64,000 bases of DNA from Frigoribacterium endophyticum (GTDB taxonomy: Bacteria; Actinomycetota; Actinomycetes; Actinomycetales; Microbacteriaceae), in assembly GCF_011759585.1 (NCBI RefSeq), contig NZ_JAAOYV010000002.1, forward strand, positions 803,510 to 867,509, in the 5' to 3' direction. Below, in pieces: positions 1 to 7,641 of the stretch (position 1 is the stretch's first letter; each line of letters opens with the position of its first letter). A program made the translations under genes and the position numbers. The notes below the pieces were generated by a model that saw only the letters and a list, made by a program, of their open reading frames with translations, searched no databases and was not told the origin of the DNA.

Positions 1-631
1 CATGCAGCACGCCCTCGACGTGGTCGGGCGCCCGACGCGCACCCTGGTGCTCGCGAGCAAGGCCGCGCACTGCGTCAACGACCTGCTCTTCCGGCAGCGC
101 GCCGGGCAGCTGCCGATCGAGGTGCCGCTCATCCTCGCCAACCACGACGACCTGTCGGGCCTCGCCGAGTTCTACGGCAAGCGCTTCGAGCACCACCCGG
201 TCACCGACGCGGAGTCGAAGGCCGCCTTCGAGGCCCGTGTGCTGCAGGTCGTCGACCGCTACGACATCGAGCTCGTCGTGCTCGCCCGCTACATGCAGAT
301 CCTCAGCCCCGAGCTCTGCGCGGCGCTCGAGGGGCGGGCGATCAACATCCACCACTCGTTCCTGCCCGGGTTCAAGGGCGCGAACCCGTACCGCCAGGCC
401 CACGCCCGCGGCGTCAAGCTGATCGGCGCGACGGCCCACTTCGTCACGAGCGACCTCGACGAGGGCCCGATCATCGAGCAGAACGTCGTGCGCGTCGACC
501 ACACCCGCAGCGCCCCCGAGCTGATGGCGATCGGCCAGGACGAGGAGAGCCGCACGCTCACCCAGGCGGTGCGCTGGTTCGCGGAGGACCGCGTGCTGCT
601 CGACGGGGCCCGCACGATCGTCTTCCGCTAG
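1..631 (+). CDS. purU: Formyltetrahydrofolate deformylase, 3' part
   Basis: Hydrolyses 10-formyl-THF to formate and THF, feeding formate to purine synthesis and balancing one-carbon pools. Only the C-terminal formyltransferase-fold domain (about 209 residues) lies in the window; the N-terminal ACT domain expected for PurU lies upstream of base 1, and the ATG at position 2 is internal. The sequence NIHHSFLPGFKGANPYRQA carries the catalytic Asn/His pair, and the later DLDEGPIIEQ holds the catalytic Asp region. The NIHHSFLP signature and the F-K-G-A-x-P-Y run separate PurU from PurN, which is encoded elsewhere in the window. The frame is clean to the TAG at 629-631. Confidence 0.93.
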   Translation, partial: MQHALDVVGRPTRTLVLASKAAHCVNDLLFRQRAGQLPIEVPLILANHDDLSGLAEFYGKRFEHHPVTDAESKAAFEARVLQVVDRYDIELVVLARYMQILSPELCAALEGRAINIHHSFLPGFKGANPYRQAHARGVKLIGATAHFVTSDLDEGPIIEQNVVRVDHTRSAPELMAIGQDEESRTLTQAVRWFAEDRVLLDGARTIVFR

Positions 632-720
632 GAGCGGCGCGGCGCGGCGCGGGTCGGGTCGGCGCCGACGCTCGGGCCGTCCCGCCCGCGGTGCCGGGGC
701 GGGCGCCGAGCCGCCGGACG

Positions 721-726
721 TACGCT
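721..726 (+). promoter_or_regulatory. Leaderless -10 element for the DUF2568 gene
   Basis: TACGCT ends 6 nt before the GTG at 733. This is the TANNNT-N6/7-start spacing expected of leaderless actinobacterial mRNAs. There is no Shine-Dalgarno sequence, and the element supports the GTG at 733 over the in-frame GTG at 691. Confidence 0.55.
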
Positions 727-732
727 GGCCCG

Positions 733-1116
733 GTGACACCGACCTCCTCCGCGCCTCCCCCCGGCCCCTCGCGCACCGGGCCCGTCACGCCGCTCGGCGT
801 GCTGCGCGTCGCGACGATGGCCTTCGGCCTGCTGAGCCTCGCGGCGTGGGGCTACCTGGCGTGGCCGTTCCCGTGGCCGGCGGTGCTGGCCATGGTCGCC
901 GCTCCGCTGTTCGCCGTCGTCGTGTGGCTGCTGTTCCGGTCGCCCCGCTCGGTGGTGCGGACCGACCGGGTCGGCAAGACCCTGGTCGAGACGGCCGTCG
1001 TCGGCGCGGTCGTCGTCGTCTGGGTGCAGCTCGGCTACCCCGTGGTCGCGGTCGTCGTCGCGGTCGTCGCGCTCGTGACCGGCGTGCTGGTCGCGAGGCG
1101 GGAGGGCGACTCCTGA
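733..1116 (+). CDS. YrdB/DUF2568 family small membrane protein
   Basis: A 127-residue integral membrane protein with four hydrophobic segments (about residues 21-39, 45-63, 82-98 and 100-118) and a Pro-rich N-terminus. The stretch WLLFRSPRSVVRTD between helices 2 and 3 resembles the conserved loop of the YrdB/DUF2568 family, whose function is unknown. The start at 733 is chosen because a TACGCT element sits 6 nt upstream. Its TGA overlaps the probable CTG start of nagA (CTGA), so the two are likely translationally coupled. Family assignment rests on length, topology and the loop motif only. Confidence 0.7.
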   Translation: MTPTSSAPPPGPSRTGPVTPLGVLRVATMAFGLLSLAAWGYLAWPFPWPAVLAMVAAPLFAVVVWLLFRSPRSVVRTDRVGKTLVETAVVGAVVVVWVQLGYPVVAVVVAVVALVTGVLVARREGDS

Positions 1117-2426
1117 CCGTCCTGTTCCGCGGAGCGCACGCGGTCGACGCCACGGGCGAGCGGCCCGGCACGTGGTTGCTCGTCGACGGTGACCGCATCG
1201 TCGCGACCGGTCGCGAGGGCGACCTCGACGTCGACGCGGAGCCCCGGGCCTCGGCGCCCGGGCAGCCTGCAGAAGGCGCGGTGCCGGTCGCCGACGCGAC
1301 CGTCGACCTCGCGGGGGCCCACCTGACGCCGGGGATGGTCGACCTGCACTCCCACGGGGCCGGAGGCGCGTCCTGGGACGACGACCTCGCCGACGTCGAG
1401 AGCGGCCTGGCCGTGCACCGCGCGCACGGCACCACGCGCTCCGTCCTGAGCCTGGTCTCGGCGCCCCTCCCGCGCCTCCGGCGGTCGCTCGAGCGGGTCG
1501 CCGCGCTGCGGGAGCGCAACCCGCTCGTGCTCGGGGCGCACCTCGAGGGGCCGTTCCTCGCCCCGGGGAGACGGGGCGCCCACGACCCGCGCCACCTCGT
1601 CGCGCCCTCGCCGGAGGCGGTCGACGCCCTGCTCGCCGCTGCGCCCGGCGTGCTGCGGCAGGTGACCGTCGCGCCCGAGCTGCCGGGCGGCCTCGAGGCG
1701 ATCGAGCGGTTCGTGGCGGCGGGCGTCGTGGCCGCCGTGGGCCACACGGAGGCCGACCACGCGCTGACGGCCGCGGCGTTCGAGCGCGGGGCGACGGTGC
1801 TCACGCACGCCCTCAACGCGATGCCCGGGCTGCACCACCGGGAGCCCGGGCCCGTCGGGGCGGCGGTCGGCGACGAGCGCGTGACGCTGGAGCTCGTGCT
1901 CGACGGGCGGCACGTGCACCCGCAGGTGGCGGCGCTGCTCTTCGCCACCGCGCCCGGCAGGGTCGCGCTGGTGACCGACGCGATGGCCGCCGCGGGCGCG
2001 GGCGACGGGGCGCACCTGCTGGGCGGGCTCGCCGTCACCGTGACGGACGGGCGCGCCGTGCTGGCGGGCACCGACACGCTGGCCGGGTCGACCCTGACGC
2101 AGGACGCGGCCCTCCGCCTCGCCCTCGGGCCCGCGCGGCAGTCGCCGGTCGCGGCCGTGACGGCGCTGACGCTGACGCCGGCCAGGGCGCTCGGCTTCGC
2201 GGCGGCGGCCGCAGGATCGGCGGGTGCGGGTGCGGGTGCGGGTGCGGGTGCGGGGGCCTCTGTGCCCGGGGGCGCCGCGGCGTCCGCCACTGGGGCAGCC
2301 CCTCTCGGGCTGTTGGCGCCCGGCCACGCCGCCGACCTCGTCGCCTGGACCGACGACTGGCACGTCGCCCGCGTCTGGGCCGCCGGGGTCGAGCTCGCAG
2401 CCGGCCGTGCCGCCGGAGGGCGGTGA
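1113..2426 (+). CDS. nagA: N-acetylglucosamine-6-phosphate deacetylase
   Basis: Removes acetate from GlcNAc-6-P in amino-sugar catabolism and cell-wall recycling. It has the amidohydrolase fold: the metal HxH in GMVDLHSHGAGG (residues 79-81), the Glu of GAHLEGPF (about 145), His in GHTEADHA and LTHALNAM, and the catalytic Asp of LVTDAMAAAG. The open frame continues upstream only through the shadow of the previous gene. No ATG/GTG/TTG lies before residue 22, but a CTG at 1113 follows GGGAGGG (1101-1106) at good spacing and gives the family-typical N-terminus TVLFRGAHAVDATGE, so CTG is the likely start. An Ala/Gly-rich insert of about 30 residues near the C-terminus contains (GA)5, encoded by a GGGTGC hexanucleotide repeat. 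The product is about 437 aa. Confidence 0.9.
   Translation: MTVLFRGAHAVDATGERPGTWLLVDGDRIVATGREGDLDVDAEPRASAPGQPAEGAVPVADATVDLAGAHLTPGMVDLHSHGAGGASWDDDLADVESGLAVHRAHGTTRSVLSLVSAPLPRLRRSLERVAALRERNPLVLGAHLEGPFLAPGRRGAHDPRHLVAPSPEAVDALLAAAPGVLRQVTVAPELPGGLEAIERFVAAGVVAAVGHTEADHALTAAAFERGATVLTHALNAMPGLHHREPGPVGAAVGDERVTLELVLDGRHVHPQVAALLFATAPGRVALVTDAMAAAGAGDGAHLLGGLAVTVTDGRAVLAGTDTLAGSTLTQDAALRLALGPARQSPVAAVTALTLTPARALGFAAAAAGSAGAGAGAGAGAGASVPGGAAASATGAAPLGLLAPGHAADLVAWTDDWHVARVWAAGVELAAGRAAGGR
2222..2257 (+). repeat. Hexanucleotide repeat inside nagA
   Basis: Five perfect GGGTGC units plus one imperfect unit. They encode a Gly-Ala run in a poorly conserved loop before the C-terminal LAPGHAADLV block. 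Copy-number change would alter length without shifting the frame. Confidence 0.85.
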
Positions 2427-2470
2427 CCGGATCCCGACGCCGTCCGGCCGCCGGATGCCCGGCGGGCGGA

Positions 2471-2584
2471 GGTCGCCCGACGGGGCGGCGGTCGCCCGAC
2501 GGCGCGGCGGTCGCCCGACGGGCCGGCGATTGCGCCACGGGCCGGCGATCGCCCGACGAGGCGGCGGTTGCCCGGCGAGGCGGA
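2471..2584. repeat. 19-bp tandem repeat, six units
   Basis: Units begin at 2471, 2490, 2509, 2528, 2547 and 2566, exactly 19 bp apart. The consensus is GGTCGCCCGACGGGGCGGC with scattered substitutions, strongest in unit 4. It starts 45 bp after the nagA stop codon. Confidence 0.9.
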
Positions 2585-2606
2585 AGCGACGGTCCAGGAC
2601 GCTCGA

Positions 2607-2915
2607 TCCACTCCGGAGTGGAGCAACCGCCCGCCCGGTCCGCCCGCCCAGATCCGCCCCTCCACTCCGGAGTGGAACAGCGAACCGCCCGCGCCCCCAC
2701 CGCTCATCCGCTCCTCCGCTCCAGAGTGGAACGGCGATCCGCCTGCGCCCCCGCCCCCGCCGCGCCGGCACTCGCACTGCACGACCGCTCCTTCCACTCC
2801 AGAGTGGAACAGCGATCCGTCCGCGCCCCCACCGCTCCTCCGCTCCTCCACTCCAGAGTGGAACAGCGATCCGCCCGCGCCCCTACCGCTCTTCGCTCCT
2901 CCACTCCAGAGTGGA
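2607..2915. repeat. 54-bp tandem array built on a 16-bp palindrome
   Basis: Six copies of TCCACTCCRGAGTGGA at 2607-2622, 2661-2676, 2715-2730 (TCCG variant), 2793-2808, 2847-2862 and 2900-2915. Start-to-start spacing is 54, 54, 78, 54 and 53 bp. The sequence between palindromes is also related (AACAGCGATCCGCCCGCGCC and a CCGCTC-rich segment), so this is a tandem repeat with a dyad, not repeats with unique spacers. Confidence 0.9.
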
Positions 2916-2966
2916 GGAGCGATGCCAGGGGGTCGCTCCGGCGCGGGACACAGCCGTGGCGACGGG

Positions 2967-3032
2967 GACGCACCACGTTCTCGCACGGGAACCACGCCGC
3001 GGCGCGGTTCGGGGGCGAAGAAGTGGTGCGTC
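2967..3032. repeat. Dispersed hairpin element, family R, copy 1
   Basis: Imperfect inverted repeat of about 66 bp. The left arm begins GACGCACCACGTTCTCGCAC and the right arm ends GAAGTGGTGCGTC; they meet at a CCGCGG centre flanked by GAACC and GGTTC. The same plan recurs at 3082, 36147 and 40981. Confidence 0.85.
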
Positions 3033-3081
3033 GTCATCAGGCGAGGCAGATGTTGCCCACGACGCGTGGGCACGTGGCGAG

Positions 3082-3141
3082 GCACCCCGTCTTCGCAGGC
3101 GAACCCCGCCGCGGCGGGGTTCGGGTGCGAAGACGGGGTGC
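3082..3141. repeat. Dispersed hairpin element, family R, copy 2
   Basis: Near-perfect inverted repeat: GCACCCCGTCTTCGCA at the left, TGCGAAGACGGGGTGC at the right, and the central palindrome GAACCCCGCCGCGGCGGGGT. It lies 42 bp past the M23 stop codon and could also act as its terminator. Confidence 0.88.
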
Positions 3142-3183
3142 GTCACCGCCGGGCGGGCGCCACGCGCGCCGCGCCGCGCCGCG

Positions 3184-4356
3184 CTAGAGCGTGCGGCCCG
3201 CGTTCGCGTCGAGCCAGGCCTTCGGGTCGACCTGCGTCGAGCCCCCGACGAGCACCTCGAAGTGCAGGTGCTCACCCGTGGCGACTCCGGTGCGGCCGAC
3301 GGCTCCGACGAGCTCGCCGACCCCCACCGACTGGCCGGTGACGAGCGGGCTGGAGCCGAGGCGCATGTGCGCGTACAGCGTGCTGATCTTCTGCCCGTCG
3401 ATCACGTGGTCGATGACGACGTACTGGCCGAACTGCGCGTGCAGCCCCGAGACCCGCACGACCCCGTCGGCGACGGCCCCGATCGGCGTCCCGCCGCCGG
3501 GCGTCATGTCGAGCCCCATGTGCATGCTCGAGCAGGCCGCGCACGGCGCCGCCCGCGGGCCGAAGCCCGAGCTGAGCACCACGGTGCCGGGGAACGGCCA
3601 GCGGATGTCTCCGGTGCCGCTGTTCACGATCGTCCCGGCGCCGGACGCCGCACCGCGCGGTGCCGCACCCGACGAGCTGCGCGCCGACGACCCGCCCTGC
3701 GTCGCGGTCGACGACTCGGCGGCCACCTCGACGGGCGGCGGCGGCGGGGGCGGAGGCGGCGGGTCGGTGACGCCGAAGCCGTCGCGGTCGTCGACGGTCA
3801 GCACGACGAGCGACGCCGCGAGGGTCTGGCCGGGCAGCGGCGCCGTGGCCGACGTCTGCACGCCCGAGCCGCCGAGCTCGGTCGCCGTCGCCGGCGTGAC
3901 GTTGGAGGAGAAGAAGAGGGTGACGGCGACCAGCGCCAGCGCGGGCACGGCGGCGTCGCGGACGCTCCGCAGCGCACTCCGCACCGAGCGAGCCGGGCGA
4001 GCGGGGAACGGGGCCGGAGAAGCGCTCGAGGCGGCAGCGGCCTGCGAGGCCACCACCGACCGCAGCGACGCCGGCTGCCGGAGGCGCGGTGCCGGTCGAC
4101 CCGACGCCTCGCCCCGGGGCACCGAGACGGGGTGGCGCGTGGTCACCGTGCGCCGAGCGGCGGCCGGCAGGACCACGGGCCCCGCGGCGGGCGGGTCGAC
4201 GGGCTGGACGATCGAGGGCACGACGGGCTCGAGACCGGACTCCGACGCGTCGCGCGCGGGCTCGACGGCCCCGGCGGCGGCCGCCTCGGCGGCACGCTCG
4301 AGGGCCCTGGCCTCACGCCGCGTGAGCGGCACGGGCGACGATGCGGGGTCGGTCAC
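3184..4356 (-). CDS. M23 family metallopeptidase
   Basis: A secreted or membrane-anchored LytM/M23 peptidase of about 390 aa, expected to act on peptidoglycan cross-links. The C-terminal domain carries HMGLDMTPGGGTPI (zinc His and Asp), LYAHM and GEHLHFEVLVGG (HxH). A Pro-rich linker with ten consecutive prolines precedes it. The N-terminal cytoplasmic segment contains LTRREARALERAA, common in actinobacterial M23 proteins, followed by one membrane helix (VPALALVAVTLFFSS, about residues 140-160). The GTG at 4356 is chosen because GAGAGG lies 6 nt upstream; an in-frame ATG at 4431 would add 25 residues. The catalytic domain is complete. The enzyme could instead be an inactive amidase activator, but all three zinc ligands are present. 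Confidence 0.87.
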   Translation of the reverse strand: MTDPASSPVPLTRREARALERAAEAAAAGAVEPARDASESGLEPVVPSIVQPVDPPAAGPVVLPAAARRTVTTRHPVSVPRGEASGRPAPRLRQPASLRSVVASQAAAASSASPAPFPARPARSVRSALRSVRDAAVPALALVAVTLFFSSNVTPATATELGGSGVQTSATAPLPGQTLAASLVVLTVDDRDGFGVTDPPPPPPPPPPVEVAAESSTATQGGSSARSSSGAAPRGAASGAGTIVNSGTGDIRWPFPGTVVLSSGFGPRAAPCAACSSMHMGLDMTPGGGTPIGAVADGVVRVSGLHAQFGQYVVIDHVIDGQKISTLYAHMRLGSSPLVTGQSVGVGELVGAVGRTGVATGEHLHFEVLVGGSTQVDPKAWLDANAGRTL

Positions 4357-4526
4357 GAGAGGCCTCTCACCGGGCTCGCGCTGCTGATCACGGTTCTCCT
4401 CGTCGACGGACCTTCCGACCCTAGTCACCATCCTGCCCGCTGACCAGCAGCTCAGGCCGATCCGACGGCACCGCCGACGCCCCCAGAGCGGGCGACGAAC
4501 GGACGACGAGCGAGCGGGGGCCGCGC

Positions 4527-6323
4527 TCAGCGCACCCGCAGCTCCGGGAAGTCCTCGTCGCGCCACTCGCCGTCGAGGCGCTCGCCCGACCGGGCCGCCG
4601 CCTCCTCGCGCTCCCGCAGCTCGACCCGGCGGATCTTGCCCGAGATCGTCTTCGGCAGCTCGTCGGTGAACTCGACCCGGCGCACGCGCTCGTAGGCGGG
4701 CAGGCCGGTGCGGGCGTGGGCGAGCACGGCGCGCGCCGTCTCGGCGGTGGGCTCCCAGCCCGCGGCGAGCGTGACGTAGGCCTTCACGACGGCGAGGCGC
4801 ACGGGGTCGGGGGCGGGCACGACGGCCGACTCCGCGACCGCCGGGTGCTCGATCAGGACGCTCTCGACCTCGAACGGCGACACCTTGTAGTCGGAGGCCT
4901 TGAACACGTCGTCGGTGCGGCCGACGAAGGTGATCATGCCGTCGGCGTCGCGGGTGGCGACGTCGCCGGTGTGGAAGAGGCCGTCGCGGGTGGCCGCCGC
5001 CGTGCGGGCCTCGTCGCCGAGGTAGCCCGTCATGAGGTTGACGGGCCGCACCCGCAGGTCGAGGCAGATCTCGCCCTCGTCGCCCTGCTCGCCGGTGACC
5101 GGGTCGACCAGCACGACGTCGACGCCGGGCAGCGGGCGGCCCATCGACCCGGCGACGACGCGGCCGCCGGGCGGGTTGGCGATGATCGCCGTCGTCTCGG
5201 TCTGGCCGTAGCCGTCGCGGATGTCGAGCCCCCACGCCTGCTGCACGCGGTCGATGACCTCAGGGTTGAGGGGCTCGCCGGCCGACAGCGCCTCGCGCAG
5301 CGCGACCGGCGCCTCCCCCAGCGACGACTGGATCAGCATGCGCCAGACCGTCGGCGGCGCGCAGAACGAGGTCACGCGGGCCCGGTCGAGCTGCTCGCGG
5401 AGGGCCGCCGCCGAGAACCGCGCCTGGTTGTGGACGAAGACGGTGGCCTCGGCGATCCACGGGGCGAAGAAGCAGCTCCAGGCGTGCTTGCCCCAGCCGG
5501 GCGACGAGATCGTCAGGTGCACGTCGCCGGGGCGCAGGCCCAGCCAGTAGGTCGTGCTGAGGTGCCCGACCGGGTACGACGCGTGGGTGTGCACGACCAT
5601 CTTCGGCTTGCTCGTCGTGCCCGAGGTGAAGTAGACGAGGCAGGGGTCGTCGGTCGCCGTCACGACCTCCGGCCGGGCCGGGGAGGCGCGGTGCGAGTCC
5701 TCGAAGGAGGCCCACCCCTCGAGCTCCCCGCCCACCACGATGCGGCCGACGCCGGGGTCGACCCCGTCGAACTTGGCCGCGTCGGCGACGTTGACGAGCA
5801 CGTGCCGCACGTCGCCGCGCACGACGCGGTCCTCGACGTCGTGGTCGGCGAGCACCACCGAGGTGGGCAGGATGACCGCACCGACCTTCATGACCGCGAG
5901 CATCGCCTCCCACAGCTCCACCTGGTTGCCGAGCATCAGCAGCACGTGGTCGCCGGGGCGCACGCCTCGCTCGACGAACCAGCTCACGACCTGGTCGGAG
6001 CGGCGGCGCATCTCGTCGAAGCTGACGGTCGTCTCGCGGCCGTCCTCCTCGACGATCCAGAGCGCGGTGCGGTCGTTGCCCTCGGCGATGACGTCGAACC
6101 AGTCGACGGCCCAGTTGAAGCGGTCGCCGACGTCGGGCCAGCGGAAGGAGTCGCGGGCCGCGTCGTGGTCACCGGCGGCGGCCGCCGAGGCGAGCGAGTC
6201 GCGCGCCGCGCGGAACGCGTCGGTCGCGGCCGGGTCGCGCGGGGCGGCACGCGGCGCGGGGGCAGGGCTGGGGGTCGAGCTCGGGTCCGCGATCGCGGTC
6301 GGGTCTGCATCGTCGAGGGGCAC
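4527..6323 (-). CDS. AMP-binding acyl-CoA synthetase
   Basis: ANL-superfamily adenylate-forming enzyme of about 598 aa, probably activating a short- or medium-chain carboxylic acid to its CoA thioester. Motifs in order: phosphate loop VYFTSGTTSKPKMVVH (about residues 230-245), WGKHAW, A5 motif GYGQTETT (about 372), A7 motif DGLFHTGDVATRD, A8 motif GRTDDVFKASDYKVSP, and the catalytic Lys in LPKTISGKIRR (about 559). The FNWAVDWFD start of the core resembles medium-chain and acetyl-CoA synthetase relatives. The GTG start at 6323 is the only plausible in-frame start before the conserved core. CATCAT lies 6 nt upstream, which fits a leaderless start weakly. The substrate cannot be told from sequence. 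Confidence 0.85.
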   Translation of the reverse strand: MPLDDADPTAIADPSSTPSPAPAPRAAPRDPAATDAFRAARDSLASAAAAGDHDAARDSFRWPDVGDRFNWAVDWFDVIAEGNDRTALWIVEEDGRETTVSFDEMRRRSDQVVSWFVERGVRPGDHVLLMLGNQVELWEAMLAVMKVGAVILPTSVVLADHDVEDRVVRGDVRHVLVNVADAAKFDGVDPGVGRIVVGGELEGWASFEDSHRASPARPEVVTATDDPCLVYFTSGTTSKPKMVVHTHASYPVGHLSTTYWLGLRPGDVHLTISSPGWGKHAWSCFFAPWIAEATVFVHNQARFSAAALREQLDRARVTSFCAPPTVWRMLIQSSLGEAPVALREALSAGEPLNPEVIDRVQQAWGLDIRDGYGQTETTAIIANPPGGRVVAGSMGRPLPGVDVVLVDPVTGEQGDEGEICLDLRVRPVNLMTGYLGDEARTAAATRDGLFHTGDVATRDADGMITFVGRTDDVFKASDYKVSPFEVESVLIEHPAVAESAVVPAPDPVRLAVVKAYVTLAAGWEPTAETARAVLAHARTGLPAYERVRRVEFTDELPKTISGKIRRVELREREEAAARSGERLDGEWRDEDFPELRVR

Positions 6324-6376
6324 GCCACCATGATGCTCGCTCGCCCATGCCGACGACGGAATGCGCCGCCCGCCGC

Positions 6377-7552
6377 TCAGAGCGTGACGACGAGCTTCGT
6401 CGCCGACACCCCCTCGCCGAGCCGGTCGAGCGCCGCTTGCACGTGCTCGAGCCCGTGCCCGACGACCTCGGCCCGGGGCGCCGGCACGAACCGGCCCTCG
6501 GCGAGCGCGGCGGGCAGGTAGCCGGCCCAGAGCATCGGGCCGACCTCGTCGTGCATCAGCGAGCTGCCCCAGACGAAGGTCGCCCGCACCCCGCGGAGGC
6601 GGCTGCGCACCATCACCGCGGCGGTGCGGCTGCCGAGCGCGACGACGGTGCGCACGAGGCCGAGGCTCAGGCCGGGTCGCCGGGGCACGCCGCCGAACGA
6701 GACCGAGGGGCTCGCCATGCTGACCCGGGGCGCGCCGGTGCGGGCGGCGATCGTCACGCACGGGCCGGCCGACCCCGTGCCGATCGCGAGCACGCCCGCC
6801 ACCCGGCGACCGTGCAGGGCGGCCACGACGTCGTCGACGACGCCCGCGTCCCGGTAGTCGAAGAGCTGCGAGGCGCCGAGCGCGCGCAGCCGCTCGTGGT
6901 TCGCGGGCGAGGCCGTCGCGACGACGTCGTAGCCCGCAGCGACGGCGAGCTGGATCGCGGCGCTGCCGACGCTGGTCGTGCCGCCCCAGACGACGACGAC
7001 CTCCCGGGCGCCCTCGATCGGGGCGGGCCCGGCGCCGACGGGGTGCCGGAGCCCGAGCTGGCCGCCCTGGAAGAGCGCGCTGGCGGCGGTGCTGACCGCC
7101 AGGGGCAGGACCACCGCCTCCTCGAACGCCGTGCCCGCGGGCACGGGGGCGGCGAGCGCCTCGCGCACGAGCACGAGCTGCTGGAAGCCACCGCCGGGGG
7201 CGTGCTCCTCGCCCTTCTCGACGCCCACGGCGAGCGCCACGACCCGGTCGCCGACGGTGAACCGGGTGACGGCCGAGCCGACCGCGACCACGTCGCCCGC
7301 GACGTCCTCGCCGAGCACGGCGGGGGCGGGCAGCCAGCGGTACATGAGGTCGCCGGTCGTCTGCTTGACGACGTCGACCGGGTTCACGGCGACGGCGCGG
7401 GCCCGCACGAGCAGCTCGTGCGGGCCGGGCGCGGTGACCGGGGCGGGGCGCACCGTGAGGTCGGCGAAGGGCGCGTCGAGCCAGGCGGCGGCGTTCGTCA
7501 GCCCCGCGAGGTCGGGGCCGGAGGCGCGGGCGGGGGTGGTGGCGTCGGTCAC
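6377..7552 (-). CDS. Zinc-independent MDR family oxidoreductase (quinone-reductase-like)
   Basis: A medium-chain dehydrogenase/reductase of 391 aa. It has the GroES-like N-terminal domain with AVLGEDVAGDVVAVG and a Rossmann domain with VVVWGGTTSVGSAAIQLA (about residue 190). The catalytic and structural zinc Cys ligands are absent, placing it with enoyl reductase/quinone oxidoreductase-type members. The GTG at 7552 follows AGGAGG at 5 nt spacing. It is divergent from the TetR gene at 7642 and shares an 89-bp intergenic region containing two matching operators, so it is probably the target of that repressor. The substrate is unknown, possibly a reactive carbonyl or quinone. Confidence 0.85.
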   Translation of the reverse strand: MTDATTPARASGPDLAGLTNAAAWLDAPFADLTVRPAPVTAPGPHELLVRARAVAVNPVDVVKQTTGDLMYRWLPAPAVLGEDVAGDVVAVGSAVTRFTVGDRVVALAVGVEKGEEHAPGGGFQQLVLVREALAAPVPAGTAFEEAVVLPLAVSTAASALFQGGQLGLRHPVGAGPAPIEGAREVVVVWGGTTSVGSAAIQLAVAAGYDVVATASPANHERLRALGASQLFDYRDAGVVDDVVAALHGRRVAGVLAIGTGSAGPCVTIAARTGAPRVSMASPSVSFGGVPRRPGLSLGLVRTVVALGSRTAAVMVRSRLRGVRATFVWGSSLMHDEVGPMLWAGYLPAALAEGRFVPAPRAEVVGHGLEHVQAALDRLGEGVSATKLVVTL

Positions 7553-7578
7553 GGTGTCCTCCTGGACGTCGGCGAGGT

Positions 7579-7597
7579 GATGTCACCTCGTGTCGTC
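7579..7597. promoter_or_regulatory. TetR operator 1
   Basis: GATGTCACCTCGTGTCGTC is an interrupted dyad, GATGNCAC-N3-GTGNCGTC. It lies between the divergent oxidoreductase and tetR genes, and its centre is 30 bp (about three helical turns) from operator 2. Confidence 0.75.
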
Positions 7598-7608
7598 ACT
7601 GTACACAC

Positions 7609-7627
7609 GATGTCACTCCGTGTCATC
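7609..7627. promoter_or_regulatory. TetR operator 2
   Basis: GATGTCACTCCGTGTCATC, an almost perfect GATGNCAC-N3-GTGNCATC dyad. It ends 2 nt before the TAGGAT element of tetR, so binding should block tetR transcription (autorepression). Confidence 0.78.
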
Positions 7628-7629
7628 AC

Positions 7630-7635
7630 TAGGAT
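7630..7635 (+). promoter_or_regulatory. Leaderless -10 element of tetR
   Basis: TAGGAT lies 6 nt before the ATG at 7642. No separate Shine-Dalgarno is needed. Confidence 0.6.
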
Positions 7636-7641
7636 GGGCGC

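Larger units (their letters stand above)
2427..3183. other. Intergenic repeat island between nagA and the M23 gene
   Basis: A 757-bp stretch without a credible gene between convergent nagA and the M23 peptidase gene. It holds six 19-bp tandem units (2471-2584), six palindromes in a roughly 54-bp periodic array (2607-2915) and two large hairpin elements (2967-3032 and 3082-3141). Several long open frames cross it on both strands, but they encode only low-complexity peptides repeated with the DNA unit. Confidence 0.85.

Noticed and set aside
2607-2915. CRISPR array
   Set aside because: The dyads are regularly spaced, but the intervening sequences are copies of one another rather than unique spacers, the period is mostly fixed, and no cas gene is near.
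785-3085. 766-codon open frame on the minus strand opposite nagA
   Set aside because: It is antisense to a well-conserved enzyme, has Arg/Ser/Ala-rich composition typical of a GC-rich shadow frame, and its repeated HSGVE peptides simply read the 54-bp DNA repeat.
2568-3341. Protein with STPEWNSDP repeats
   Set aside because: The repeat peptide is a by-product of a 54-bp unit being a multiple of three; no start signal, no family, and the frame runs into the M23 gene on the other strand.
3184-5235. Extension of the M23 frame to 5235
   Set aside because: It overlaps the acyl-CoA synthetase in another frame and is Arg-rich shadow sequence; the peptidase begins near 4356.
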